Below, one piece after another: positions 55,282-64,000 of a stretch of 64,000 nucleotides of DNA. Numbering within the stretch: the stretch's first letter is position 1; every line of letters begins with the position of its first letter. The position numbers were made by a program, and so were the translations under genes. The notes under the pieces were generated by a model that saw only the letters and a program-made list of their open reading frames with translations, had not been told where the DNA came from and did not search any database. This DNA is from Ryuthela nishihirai (taxonomy: Eukaryota; Arthropoda; Arachnida; Araneae; Heptathelidae), in the NCBI GenBank assembly GCA_038380435.1, contig JAWZYU010000025.1, forward strand, positions 51,096,691 to 51,160,690. Direction: 5' to 3'.

Positions 55282-56296
55282 ATTTTTAATAATAAAAGCT
55301 TAAGCGTGATTGACCTCTTCATTAACATTTAAATCATTAGCAACAATTGGAAAAAGTTGCCTCTCCTGGAGAGTATAGATGGCGTAAGGTCTGCCACATC
55401 TCAGTGGACCTTGTGATACAGAACAATTGATACTGATCAGCTAAGACACCTGACACAATTTGTGAAATTTCCTTATTTTATTAAAACATTGATTAAAATT
55501 TTGAGAAGATACATTATTGGGCCAATTATTTTAAAGGAACCATCCATTTTCAGCACTAAATCAACTTGGCGTTTGAAAAATTTATTCAGCAGCTGAATGA
55601 TGAGGGCTGATGCTATTGTTACGACAGAAGGAATCTGGCAACCGAAAGCAAAAAGTTTCAGCCAACGAATAAGAACTTTGGGAGAATTTGAAGGACAGTG
55701 GAGCGTTTAACGGTCTTGTGTTGGAACGGTCGAAGAGTTCTAAAATGGACGGTGGGCTGTTCTGAGACAGTGCGCGTAAGTATCAGTTATTTTCAATGAT
55801 GAAGTAACAGCTCACAAACCGCTAATGAGTCAGTGGGCTATTTACATGAATATTTTAATGATAGATTGAGCTCTAAAGGACTGTGGCTGCCCAGATAGGA
55901 AACTCTACAATAATCATCCTCAAACAACTGAAATTTAAAATATCAACATAACTAATGCTATTCAAGGAAATTACACGTTTTAAAACAAATATCAACTAAC
56001 CAAGCAAAAAGGGTTCAGGCATACTTAGTGTAGCTGGACATTTTCAACACATCTAGTAATGAATTATGCTGTACTTTGATAAACTAAAAAAAATTGTTTC
56101 CAAATGAATTTCAAGGACTGAAAGAGTGCAACAGCATAAATATGATGTCTCCTGACATAGTGAGCAACTGTTGAACTTACATCGCCAATCTGTCCTTTCA
56201 TGTGTTGATCTGAAAAACAAATACCTAACTGGAGTGGTTACGGCGTATAACTATTTTACTAAGCATTCTACTTCAAAGTGATCTAAAGAATACTAA
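55282..56296. other. No gene; inverted echo and splice-donor-like site
   Basis: 55,355-55,405 (gtaaggtctgccacatctcag) is the inverse of the palindrome centre at 55,035-55,085. A good 5' splice site, gcgcgtaagtatcag, lies at about 55,773 on the plus strand, but no promoter or coding frame supports it. Confidence 0.4.
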
Positions 56297-56597
56297 CCTT
56301 GAGGAATACTATAATAAACTCTGTATCTTCTTCTTCTCCTACCTTGACCACGAGTTATTATTCTGCTTGATATATAGTTTGATATAGTGAGGCGACGAAT
56401 AATGACGTGCTGTAATTCAATAATCCTCCTGTATCCCCAAGAAAGATAGGTCTCTTCAATATTGAGTAGTGTGGCATCAAAACCACTTCTTTCTAGAAAT
56501 TTTAATGAATCAACCCACACACCTGCATATCTTGACAATCTTTCATCGTTTGGAAAAATGGCGTTTAACGCCATTCCATACTTTCTCCCATGCTACA
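56297..56597 (-). CDS. Possible host exon, unrecognised protein
   Basis: On the minus strand, an acceptor-like sequence (ttctaattgtag) is followed by about 100 codons of open frame with ordinary protein composition (NAIFPNDERLSRYAGVWVDS, FDATLLNIEETYLSWGYRR, ELQHVIIRRLTISNYISSR). It ends near two donor-like sites, gtcaag/gtagga and ctcaag/gttagt. The frame also contains an ATG (56,572-56,574). No family was recognised. A partly open plus-strand frame overlaps its right end. It could be chance or a piece of an unknown transposon. Confidence 0.3.
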
Positions 56598-56689
56598 ATT
56601 AGAATGTTGACAAAAATTATAATTGCATGTTGCCAACTGACATTTCTAAAAACAATTAATTCTCAAAATGATAATAGCTGGCTCTATAT

Positions 56690-57406
56690 CAGGCATGTCA
56701 AATACGCGGCCCGCCGGGAACTGTTCTGCGGCCCCGCCAAGATTGATTACCAATACGTTTATTTAACTTTTGACAACACTGGATTCTTTAATTAAAATTA
56801 TAAGTACGTACACGGTACATGAATTAAATAAACGTAGCCGTCCCGTGGCCGAGTGGTTAGCACGCTTGGCTACTAATCTAAGGGACCTGGGTTCGAGCCC
56901 CGGATTAGGCATGGATGTGTGTGTGTGTGTGTGTCGTTTTTCTGCTGAGGTCCTGCCATCCTCTCAGATCTCCTACTGTGGCATATAAACTGATCAGGCT
57001 CTTGTCAGACCTCTGTGGCAAGCAGCTGCTTGAGGGGGAATTTATTTATTTTTATTTATTTCAGAAAACATTTCCATTTATATCAGGCAATTTTGAAAAT
57101 AACTACAGCTCAACAAATTCAAACAAATTTTGAAGATTTGGTTAATGAAAAGCGTTGCCAAGTTTCTTAAAAAAAGATGATATTATTTTTTTTAAATAAT
57201 GTTAAATTGAAAAAAAGAAACTTTCCTACATAAATATGTATTTTTAATATGTTTATCTTCTGTGTATTATTTTTTTATATGTATTGATTTGTTTATAATA
57301 AAAGCTATGCTTCATCTTTATTTCCTTTTTTTTTTGTTTTGCCGCCCACGATTTAATATATAATACTTAATATGGCCCTCGGTGGTTAACGAGTTTGACA
57401 TGCCTG
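56690..57406. mobile_element. hAT-type non-autonomous element, 8-bp perfect TSD
   Basis: Ends caggcatgtcaaata and gagtttgacatgcctg, typical hAT termini, with a GC-rich subterminal gcggcccgccggg. The TSD ctctatat is at 56,682-56,689 and 57,407-57,414. About 490 bp of its own sequence plus a nested SINE-B. No transposase. Confidence 0.92.
56837..57062 (+). repeat. SINE-B inside the hAT element, with (GT)n
   Basis: Well-preserved copy: cgtcccgtggccgagtgg, gggttcgagccccgg and agcagctgcttgaggggg followed by a (TATTT) tail. An internal (GT)10 run (56,915-56,934) expands the position that reads gatgttcgtgtt in other copies. Confidence 0.92.
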
Positions 57407-57424
57407 CTCTATATAATACACGAA

Positions 57425-59130
57425 ACTGTGGTAGAAAATGGACAAGTATACATACAGCACAGACATACAGAAAGTGAGGGTTCTGTAATGGCTAGGTGGG
57501 TTGAGCATTTCAGTGATGTTCTAAACAATGTGGTTAGTTCTACTCCCATTGTTTGTAATGATGATAAACTCATTGGTGGCTTTAATGTTGGCCCTATAAC
57601 ACAATCTGAAGTTATTTTGGCTGTTTCTAAACTTAAACTACATAAATCCCCAGGGGTAGATGAAATTACTACGGAAATGCTTAGAGCTGGGAATGTTTCT
57701 GTTACCACTTGGATGACTGAAATTTTGAATATCTTTTATCATAAAGGCATGGTTCCTAAGGATTTTACCAGAGCTTCTGTTATCCCTATTTTCAAAAAAG
57801 GTGATCGCAGTTCTTGTGATAACTATAGGGGTATCAGCCTACTCTCTGTTCCAGGGAAAGTTCTTTGCATGAGTGTGCTTAATAGAAATAAGAATCTGGC
57901 AGACAGGCAATTGCGTGATAAGAAATGTGGATTCAGAAGTAGGAGATGTGTAAATCGAATATTTTCACTTAGGCAGATTCTTGAGAAATGTTTAGAATTT
58001 CAGAATCCTTTGGTTCCTAGCTTTGTTGATTTCAAAAAGGCTTTCGACTCTGTTGATCGTCATAATTTGTGGTTGATTGTGAGATCATATGGTATACCTG
58101 ACAAGTTAGTTAACATAATGAAAGCTCTCTATAATGACACTGAGTTGTGTATAAGAGTTGTAAGGCTTGTAGCAATTGGTTTAGCATTACGTCTGGTGTT
58201 CGACAAGGATGCACTTTGTCTCCTTTTCCCTTTAGCTTGGTTATTGATTATGTTATGCGAAATTCACTTCAAGGGAAAGATTTTGGCTTTAAATGGGCTG
58301 GAGATACGAAAATTTCTGATTTAGATATGCTGATGATTTAGCCCTTTTGGCAAATGATGTTGATGAGATGAACTCTTTCATTCGAGCTGTTGATGAGATT
58401 GGTAGTAGAGTAGGTTTGGTTATAAACAGAGAGAAAACTAAAGTGATGAAAATTGGTCAGGCAGGCTGTGATTCAGTTAATCTGAATGGTTGCAGTTTTG
58501 AGCAGGTGTCACAGTTTAATTACCTAGGGAGCTATGTAACAGATACTGGTGATGTGCGGCATGAGATTAACAGACGAATAGGGATTGCTGCTGGGACATT
58601 TAAGAATCTGTGGAGAGTGTGGAGAAATAGGCATATACACCTAAAGACTAAAATTAGATTGTATTATAGTTTGGTTCTTTCTAGAGTTAGTTATGGTAAT
58701 GAAACTTGGACATTTTGTAAACAAGATAACAGGAAACTAGATGCTTTTGATTCTAGATGCTTACACAGTGTCTTGGGCATTACGTGGTTCAACTTTGTAG
58801 CTAATGATGAGGTTAGGCCAAGGAGTCGGCAACCTCCTTTAAGCAGTATATTTTGCAGAGAGAGACTTCATTGGTTTGGCTATGTTACCCTTATGGATAT
58901 TTATAGATTGGCGAATAGGGTTATGAACAGTGTGCCTAAAGGCTTCAGAAACATGGGGGAGACCTAGGATGTGGTGGACAGACAATGTCAAACAGGATAT
59001 CTTATTAGAATTGGTGTGCAGTGGCCAGATGCAGCAGATGTAGCTCAGGACATACTTGCTTGGAGAACTAAATTGCACTGTCTGGTTGGACCTCCGTAGC
59101 CCATGACTGCTTGAGGATGATGTTGATGAG
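57425..59130 (+). mobile_element. RTE-like LINE copy 4, 5'-truncated
   Basis: Starts within the linker between endonuclease and RT (ctgtggtagaaaatgg) and ends at ggatgatgttgatgag. Frames 57,395-58,324, 58,147-58,341 and 58,347-58,967 carry the RT (FVDFKKAFDSVDR; GVRQGCTLSPF). The YADD region is lost at a frameshift (about 58,325-58,346), and the C-terminus is shifted again near 58,960. gctctatata on the left (split by the hAT element) and gccctatata at 59,133-59,142 may be the TSD. Confidence 0.85.
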
Positions 59131-59344
59131 AAGCCCTATATAGGTAAAGGTTGGCCATCTCAAAATTGGACGCCATGTTTTGTTGTCGCTCAGATTGTTT
59201 AGCATGCACAACTGAATGGTATTACAGGGTACTTATGGAGTCCGGAATAGGGAAACGTAATATTTGATACAGATTTCAGTGTTCATGATTGGAAACACTT
59301 TAGAAAAAGGCTAAAAAAGGAAAAGTATATTTTAGGGCTTGGTA

Positions 59345-60510
59345 TTTATTTTATTTGTCTGTAGACATCCAATTTTATTGTTTATACAGATAAATAAAAA
59401 ATTCTTTTGTGTTAGATAAATATTAATGATATATTACGATTTGCATTTTTCGAATCTCCCAAAAGTTATATCTACGCTCTTTAACGGTGGAAAAAATTGA
59501 AAATTCTGAAATATCAAATGAATATTCCGAACGATGTAGTTATGTTAGAAGTTTGAAATTTTGGTATTGAAATGTGAATGTAAGAAATTACAGTTGGCAT
59601 CAATCACTAGATCCTTTAGACCTAAGGGTAAGGTTATACAACTTTTTTTTGTTTTAACACAAAAGTGTATGTTTTCAGAGATAAATTAAAATTCTTTTTG
59701 GGTTGGACAGGTATGATGAAACATTACAATTTGCATTTTGCGAATTTCCCAAAAGCTATAACTGCTCGTCCTAACGGTGTAAAAAAATCGTAAAATCCCA
59801 AAAATTTAAAACGAATATTGCAAACGATATATTATGCTAGAAATTAGGAATTTTGGTCGTGTAATCTGACAGTCCTGAAAATTACATTGGCAACAATGAG
59901 TTGACCCTAGGCCCAAGTTACGTAAGAAGCGGAACGGTTTTATTTTAAAAGATAATTGGAAATCTCTTTTTTAATTGGTTACTAATGAAATGTAATTCTC
60001 ATTTTCAAAGGTAGTTTTAATTTATATCATTAGAGATCACTAAATATCGAAACGTCAAACTTTTAATGAATGTTTCAATTGATATGTTTATAGTAGAAAT
60101 TTTGGCGTGTAGAGTTCTGTTATGGTAGAAATTCCACTGACAGCAATGGTCTTTCCAGTATTTTCAGAGGAGGGAGAGAAAAGCTACTTTTTAAATTTAA
60201 GGACTAAAAGAAAATACTGTTTATGCTTTATAATTACTAATAAAATACTACTATGTGTATTTCTCTCATCACATATATAAATAAATAAGCCCTCAAGCAG
60301 CTGCTTGTACATTGGTTTCACAGGAGTCTTTCAGTTTACATGCCATGAATGAGAAGGTCCATGAGGATGGCGGGACCTCAGGAGAAAAACATGTACATCC
60401 ATAATTAAAACTTTTAAGGTGTGAAAAAGTAGGCAAAGAAGAACTTCATTCTCTTTGAAAATGAGATTCCCATATGCGCCAGAGGTGATATGCGTTCTTC
60501 TAGTTATTTT
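59345..60510 (+). repeat. R2 tandem array, best copy
   Basis: Three to four diverged units of about 250-300 bp. Unit landmarks: aaattcttttgtgttagat, atattacgatttgcatttt, cgaatctcccaaaag, ctctttaacggtgg, a gaacgatgtagttatg-type line, tggtattgaaatgtgaatg and gttggcatcaatcactag. These recur at about 59,690 and in modified form at about 59,960 and 60,220. It is non-coding. The same unit order is seen at 11.2-13.3 and 17.6-17.9 kb. Confidence 0.65.
60278..60403 (-). repeat. SINE-B, head missing
   Basis: Reverse orientation: aataagccctcaagcagctg through ggcgggacctcaggag to acatgtacatcc. It lacks the tRNA-like head and sits inside an R2 unit. Confidence 0.8.
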
Positions 60511-60589
60511 ACATTTCAGTACATTCTAACAGTGGAATCTTGAACTACTATATAATTGAGAAAATAAACTATTGACATTTTATTAGTAC

Positions 60590-60722
60590 CTGTAATGTGC
60601 AAGGTTGCGAGGACTTTAGTCAGAATAGATAAAAAACAGATTCCTATCGGAGTGATGAACTGTAATAAATCCAATAGAATATTGCAAAGGGGTGAAGAAT
60701 AAGCAACATCTGAACCTGTTAT
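60590..60722 (-). CDS. Possible host exon encoding a membrane segment
   Basis: On the minus strand a textbook acceptor (atatttgtttcccag) and a donor (attacag/gtactaa) bracket 133 bp that are open in the reading frame continued from upstream. It reads ITGSDVAYSSPLCNILLDLL, followed by a hydrophobic stretch (FITPIGICFLSIL) fit for a transmembrane helix. No family was recognised. Its phase does not join to the open frame at 56,297-56,597, so the two are not adjacent exons of one gene as read here. Confidence 0.32.
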
Positions 60723-60804
60723 CTGGGAAACAAATATAAACACAATACAGACATTCCATCTCATCTTACTGACCTATGGAGAGAAGCAAGATGAATATTA
60801 ACTG

Positions 60805-63800
60805 AAGACCAAGCTGCTAAGGCCGAGAATCCTCCCATCCATCTACCGGCAAGAAGGCTTCTACTGGCAAAATGAGAGGAGACAGCAACTCATAAGAGAC
60901 ATGGAAGCTCAAGATATTATAGAACCATCATCGAGTCCCTGGACATCACCAGTAGTTCTTGTCAAGAAAAAGGATGAATCTGCCCGATTATGTGTAGATT
61001 ACCACAGATTGAATAATATAACAAAAAAGGACTGCTTTCCTTTTCCTAGGATTGATGACACATTTGACACTCTATCTGGGTCAGAATGGTTCTCAACATT
61101 AGACTTGAAGACCGGCTTTTGCAAGTTGGTATATCTCCTGAAAACCGTGAGGAAGCAGCTTTCACTACAGGAAATAGACCTTAACAGTTTAAAGTGATGC
61201 CATTGAACTTTGCAATGCACCTGAAACGTTTGAACGAGTCATGGAGACAGTGCTCAAAGATTTGTCTTGGGAGATCTGCCTGGTTTACTTAGACAACATC
61301 ATCATTCTTGGAAGAACTTTCGGAAAACATCTGAGAAATCTTCGTCAAGTGTTTGAAAAACTTAGGGCAACCAAGTTAAAATTGGGATCATTCCAGGAAG
61401 AAGTTCATTACCTTGGTCATGTGATCACTACATCAGGGATTAAGACTGATCCTAATAATATAGAAGTTGTAAGAGACTGGCCTCCACTACAAGATGTTCA
61501 TCAACTTGGTAGTTTTATTGGACTTTGCACCTAATATACAAGATTTGTCAAGGGTTTCTCCAACATCGCAAGGCCATTACATCTTCTGACAGAGGAGGAC
61601 CAGTGGTTCATGTGGACCACTGAATGTAATGTAGCCTTGAAACAGCTAAAGCAAGCTTTTTCCACAGCACCAATGTCAGCATACCCACAAACTGGAAAAC
61701 AATTCATAATAGATACTGACTCAAGTAACACAGGAGTTGGTGCTGTACTTTCACAACAATAAGACGGACAAGAGAAAGTTATTGCATACTTTAGTAAAAT
61801 TTTATCCAAACCAGAACGAAATTATTTTGTAACACGAAAAGAACTGTTAGCAATAGTAAAAGCAATAGAACATTTTCATCGTTCTCTATGACCAGAAATT
61901 CCTTATACACACTGATCATGCAGCACTAAGATGGTTACTAAACTTTAAAAACCCTGAAGGACAAATTGCTAGGTGGATGCAGCGGTTACAAGAAAACGAT
62001 TTCTCCATTGAGCATCGAAGTGGTAAAATACATAAGAATGCAGATGCCCTTTCCAGACGTCCATGTATTGACAACTGTAAACATTGCTATGATGCAGAGT
62101 TGAAATTTGGAACTAAAGAGGTTATGTCCATAAGACAAATAACATCGACACAAGCAAACAGTGATACTGCTTACATTTGTAGTCCAATTGAAATTAGAAA
62201 GGCCAAACTAGACGATGAAGATATAAGACCAATATTGTATCTGATTAAAAAATCTCATGTAAGACCTAATTAGGAGCAAATCTCGAGGTATAGTTCAACT
62301 TCCAAAAGTTATTGGGTGCAGTGGGACTCCCTAGAAGTGAAAGACGATGTATTATACAGAAGATGGGAGAATCCATTGGACAAATAATCCTTCCTCGCTT
62401 CCGAGTGGAACTAGTGATGAAAGATATCCATGATAATGCCACTGGAGGACACTTCGGTGTTAATAAGATATTAGCCAAAGCCAGGTAACGATTTCATTGC
62501 CTGAAAAGTAGGGCAGACGTTGAAAGATGGTGTAGGCAAAGTGAAGCCTGTGCAGCAAAGAACGGCCCTAAGACTAGGAGTCAGGGTAAGCTGCAGATGT
62601 ATAACATTGGTGCCCCTAGGACGTTTCCTAGGACTGATGAGGGAAATCGATATTTATTAGTGGTAATGGATTATTTCACAAAGTAGCCTATCCCATCCAA
62701 GACCAGGAAGCAACAACAGTGCCAGAGATGATAGTAAATAACTTGATTATTAGGTATGGAGTACCTTTGCAACTCCACTCTGACCAAGGACGGAATTTTG
62801 AATCCAATGTGTTTAAAGGCATCTGCCAATTATTAGACATTCAGAAAACCAGAACAACTCCCCTACACCCTCAGTCAGATAGTATGGTTGAGAGAATTAA
62901 TAGGACAATTGCACAGCATCTAGCATTGTTTGTGAACGACTATCAACGTGACTGGGATCGCTATATACCACTCCTTTTGTTGACATATAGAACAGTGGTG
63001 CATGAGACAACTGGACATACACCTTTGATGATGCTATTTGGAAGAGAGTTGCATCTCCCTTGTGATATTTTTTGTGGTCGACCCATAATGATGACTGTAT
63101 ACAATTGGGGGGGGGGGGGCTCATTTGGTAGCGCACCAAGCTCGTAATCTGTAGTTCCCAGGTTCGAGTCCCAGCTGGGTCAGCGTTGAGATTTATCTCC
63201 GCAAATTTTCCCCTCCCTGCTCACGGTCATTAGGGGACACCGATGAGCTTGGAAAGGTCGCCAGCCACCGGATGGGATGTTAAGCCATGGCCCCGTGTGT
63301 GGAAGAGCCATACCCTGTGCACATTAAAGAACATGCTGGATGGCCTTGATGGGAGGCTGCCATCTGTCTCTCAACAGCTGTTCCAGTGGGTCCCCTCCCC
63401 CAACCTTCTCTGTGTTTTCGGAGTTCATATGATCTGGCCATTTAGCCCATGGTGTGCAAAAAAGTGTCGCTCAGAGGTAAACCACACCACAATATGTACA
63501 AGAATTACAACAATGACTAGAAGAAATGCATCACTCTGTCAGACATAACATCAACTTAGCAAGCAAGAGAACCAAAACGAGATACGATAGTAAAACAAAT
63601 GGAAATCTTTTCAATCAAGGAGATCTTGTCTGGCTGTATAATCCACATAGAAAGAAGTGACTTTCTCCAAAACTTCAGAAACCTTGGGAAGGTCCATGTA
63701 CGGTAGTTATCAGGATTAACGACGTGTGTATCGCATTCGTTAACGTCCAACCACAAAGTGCAAGGTAGTTCACATGGATCGTTTGGCCCCTTTTCATCGA

Positions 63801-63860
63801 GAATCTGAAGAAGTTTCGTGAATCCAGAATTGTTCAGGACGAACAAGACCTAAAAAAGGA
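60805..63860 (+). pseudogene. Gypsy-type pol polyprotein, 5'-truncated and decayed
   Basis: Plus-strand domains are in Ty3/Gypsy order. RT: AQDIIEPSSSPWTSPVVLVK from 60,901, then a YLDNIII-type centre near 61,285 where YxDD has Asn for the second Asp. RNase H: IDTDSSNTGVGAVLS near 61,709, ADALSRRP near 62,040. The integrase zinc-binding segment (GGHFGVNKILAKA, near 62,446) precedes the core (LVVMDYFTK, near 62,660; HSDQGRNFES near 62,778; HPQSDSMVERINRT near 62,868). After a SINE-A insertion comes a basic tail with KVVHMDRLAP. Frameshifts and stops occur throughout. Gag and protease are absent. Confidence 0.85.
63107..63488 (+). repeat. SINE-A inside Gypsy pol
   Basis: Head beginning with a 13-base G run, then tcatttggtagcgc and ggttcgagtcccagctggg; body complete to gctcagaggtaaac. 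The pol reading resumes after it (tgtacaagaattacaaca). Flanks tgtatacaa and tgtacaa may be a decayed TSD. Confidence 0.88.
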
Positions 63861-63865
63861 GGCAA

Positions 63866-64000
63866 TGTTATAACAGATGAAAGTGCGACAATGCCATGTG
63901 ACAGGTGTATCATGAACGCTCGACTATACATAGCATGACGATTTACGTTATTAACTGTTTAGAACGAGAATGCTTTGAAATAGAAGAATTGTGAAAGAAA
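63866..64000 (+). mobile_element. Start of the Gypsy 3' LTR, cut by the window edge
   Basis: A polypurine tract (aaaaaaggagg, about 63,853-63,862) precedes tgttataacagatg, the expected TG start of a 3' LTR directly downstream of pol. The rest lies beyond the window. Confidence 0.65.

Noticed and set aside
1..64000. A new defence or biosynthetic system
   Set aside because: No clustered, co-oriented genes are present; nearly all recognisable coding sequence belongs to transposable elements.

Overview
This window is eukaryotic nuclear DNA: AT-rich, with no operons, no long continuous host gene, spliced-gene signals, and several generations of transposable elements inserted into one another. Families seen are two tRNA-derived SINEs (here SINE-A and SINE-B), an RTE-like LINE with endonuclease and reverse transcriptase, Jockey/I-type LINE pieces, Tc1/mariner-type transposases, hAT-type miniature elements, Gypsy and env-bearing LTR elements, and unclassified dispersed repeats. 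This mix suits an invertebrate, probably an arthropod and perhaps a chelicerate such as a horseshoe crab or spider. That is inference; nothing in the window fixes the species.

Layout. 0-11 kb: SINE-A and SINE-B copies, an R1 repeat copy, a candidate promoter near 4.7 kb, a Tc1-type remnant near 5.4 kb, a GC-rich block (7.3-8.1 kb), a hAT-type MITE and a foldback element. 11.2-18.6 kb: one old repeat (R2 followed by R1) opened by SINE-A copies, a GC-rich block and a Jockey-like LINE, which was itself opened by a full-length RTE-like LINE (copy 1). 19-25.5 kb: foldback element, R3 tandem repeat, SINE-B palindromes, a Tc1 pseudogene and RTE copy 3. 26.7-31.4 kb: R2 units with a MITE, then RTE copy 2. 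31.7-44.7 kb: mostly SINE-A/B remnants, a LINE RNase H fragment, a DDE transposase pseudogene, and candidate promoters at 35.0 and 42.8 kb. 45.3-47.2 kb: an LTR with an envelope-like ORF. 47.4-53.9 kb: a Tc1 element split by a probable solo LTR (carrying a TIR element) and by RTE copy 5, the best preserved. 54.8-57.4 kb: a tRNA-like palindrome, a possible host exon and a hAT element. 57.4-59.1 kb: RTE copy 4. 59.3-60.5 kb: R2 array. 60.8-64 kb: a decayed Gypsy pol ending in the start of a 3' LTR.

The elements probably depend on each other. The last 28 bases of SINE-B align without gaps to the last 28 bases of the RTE LINE (21 of 28 identical), which suggests that the LINE's reverse transcriptase mobilised the SINE. 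Target-site duplications allow many insertions to be ordered in time. Host coding potential is limited to three short exon-like segments and three promoter or first-exon candidates, all weak. I found no CRISPR array, rRNA, intact tRNA gene or bacterial gene cluster. Family assignments come from motifs read by eye; no database search was made.
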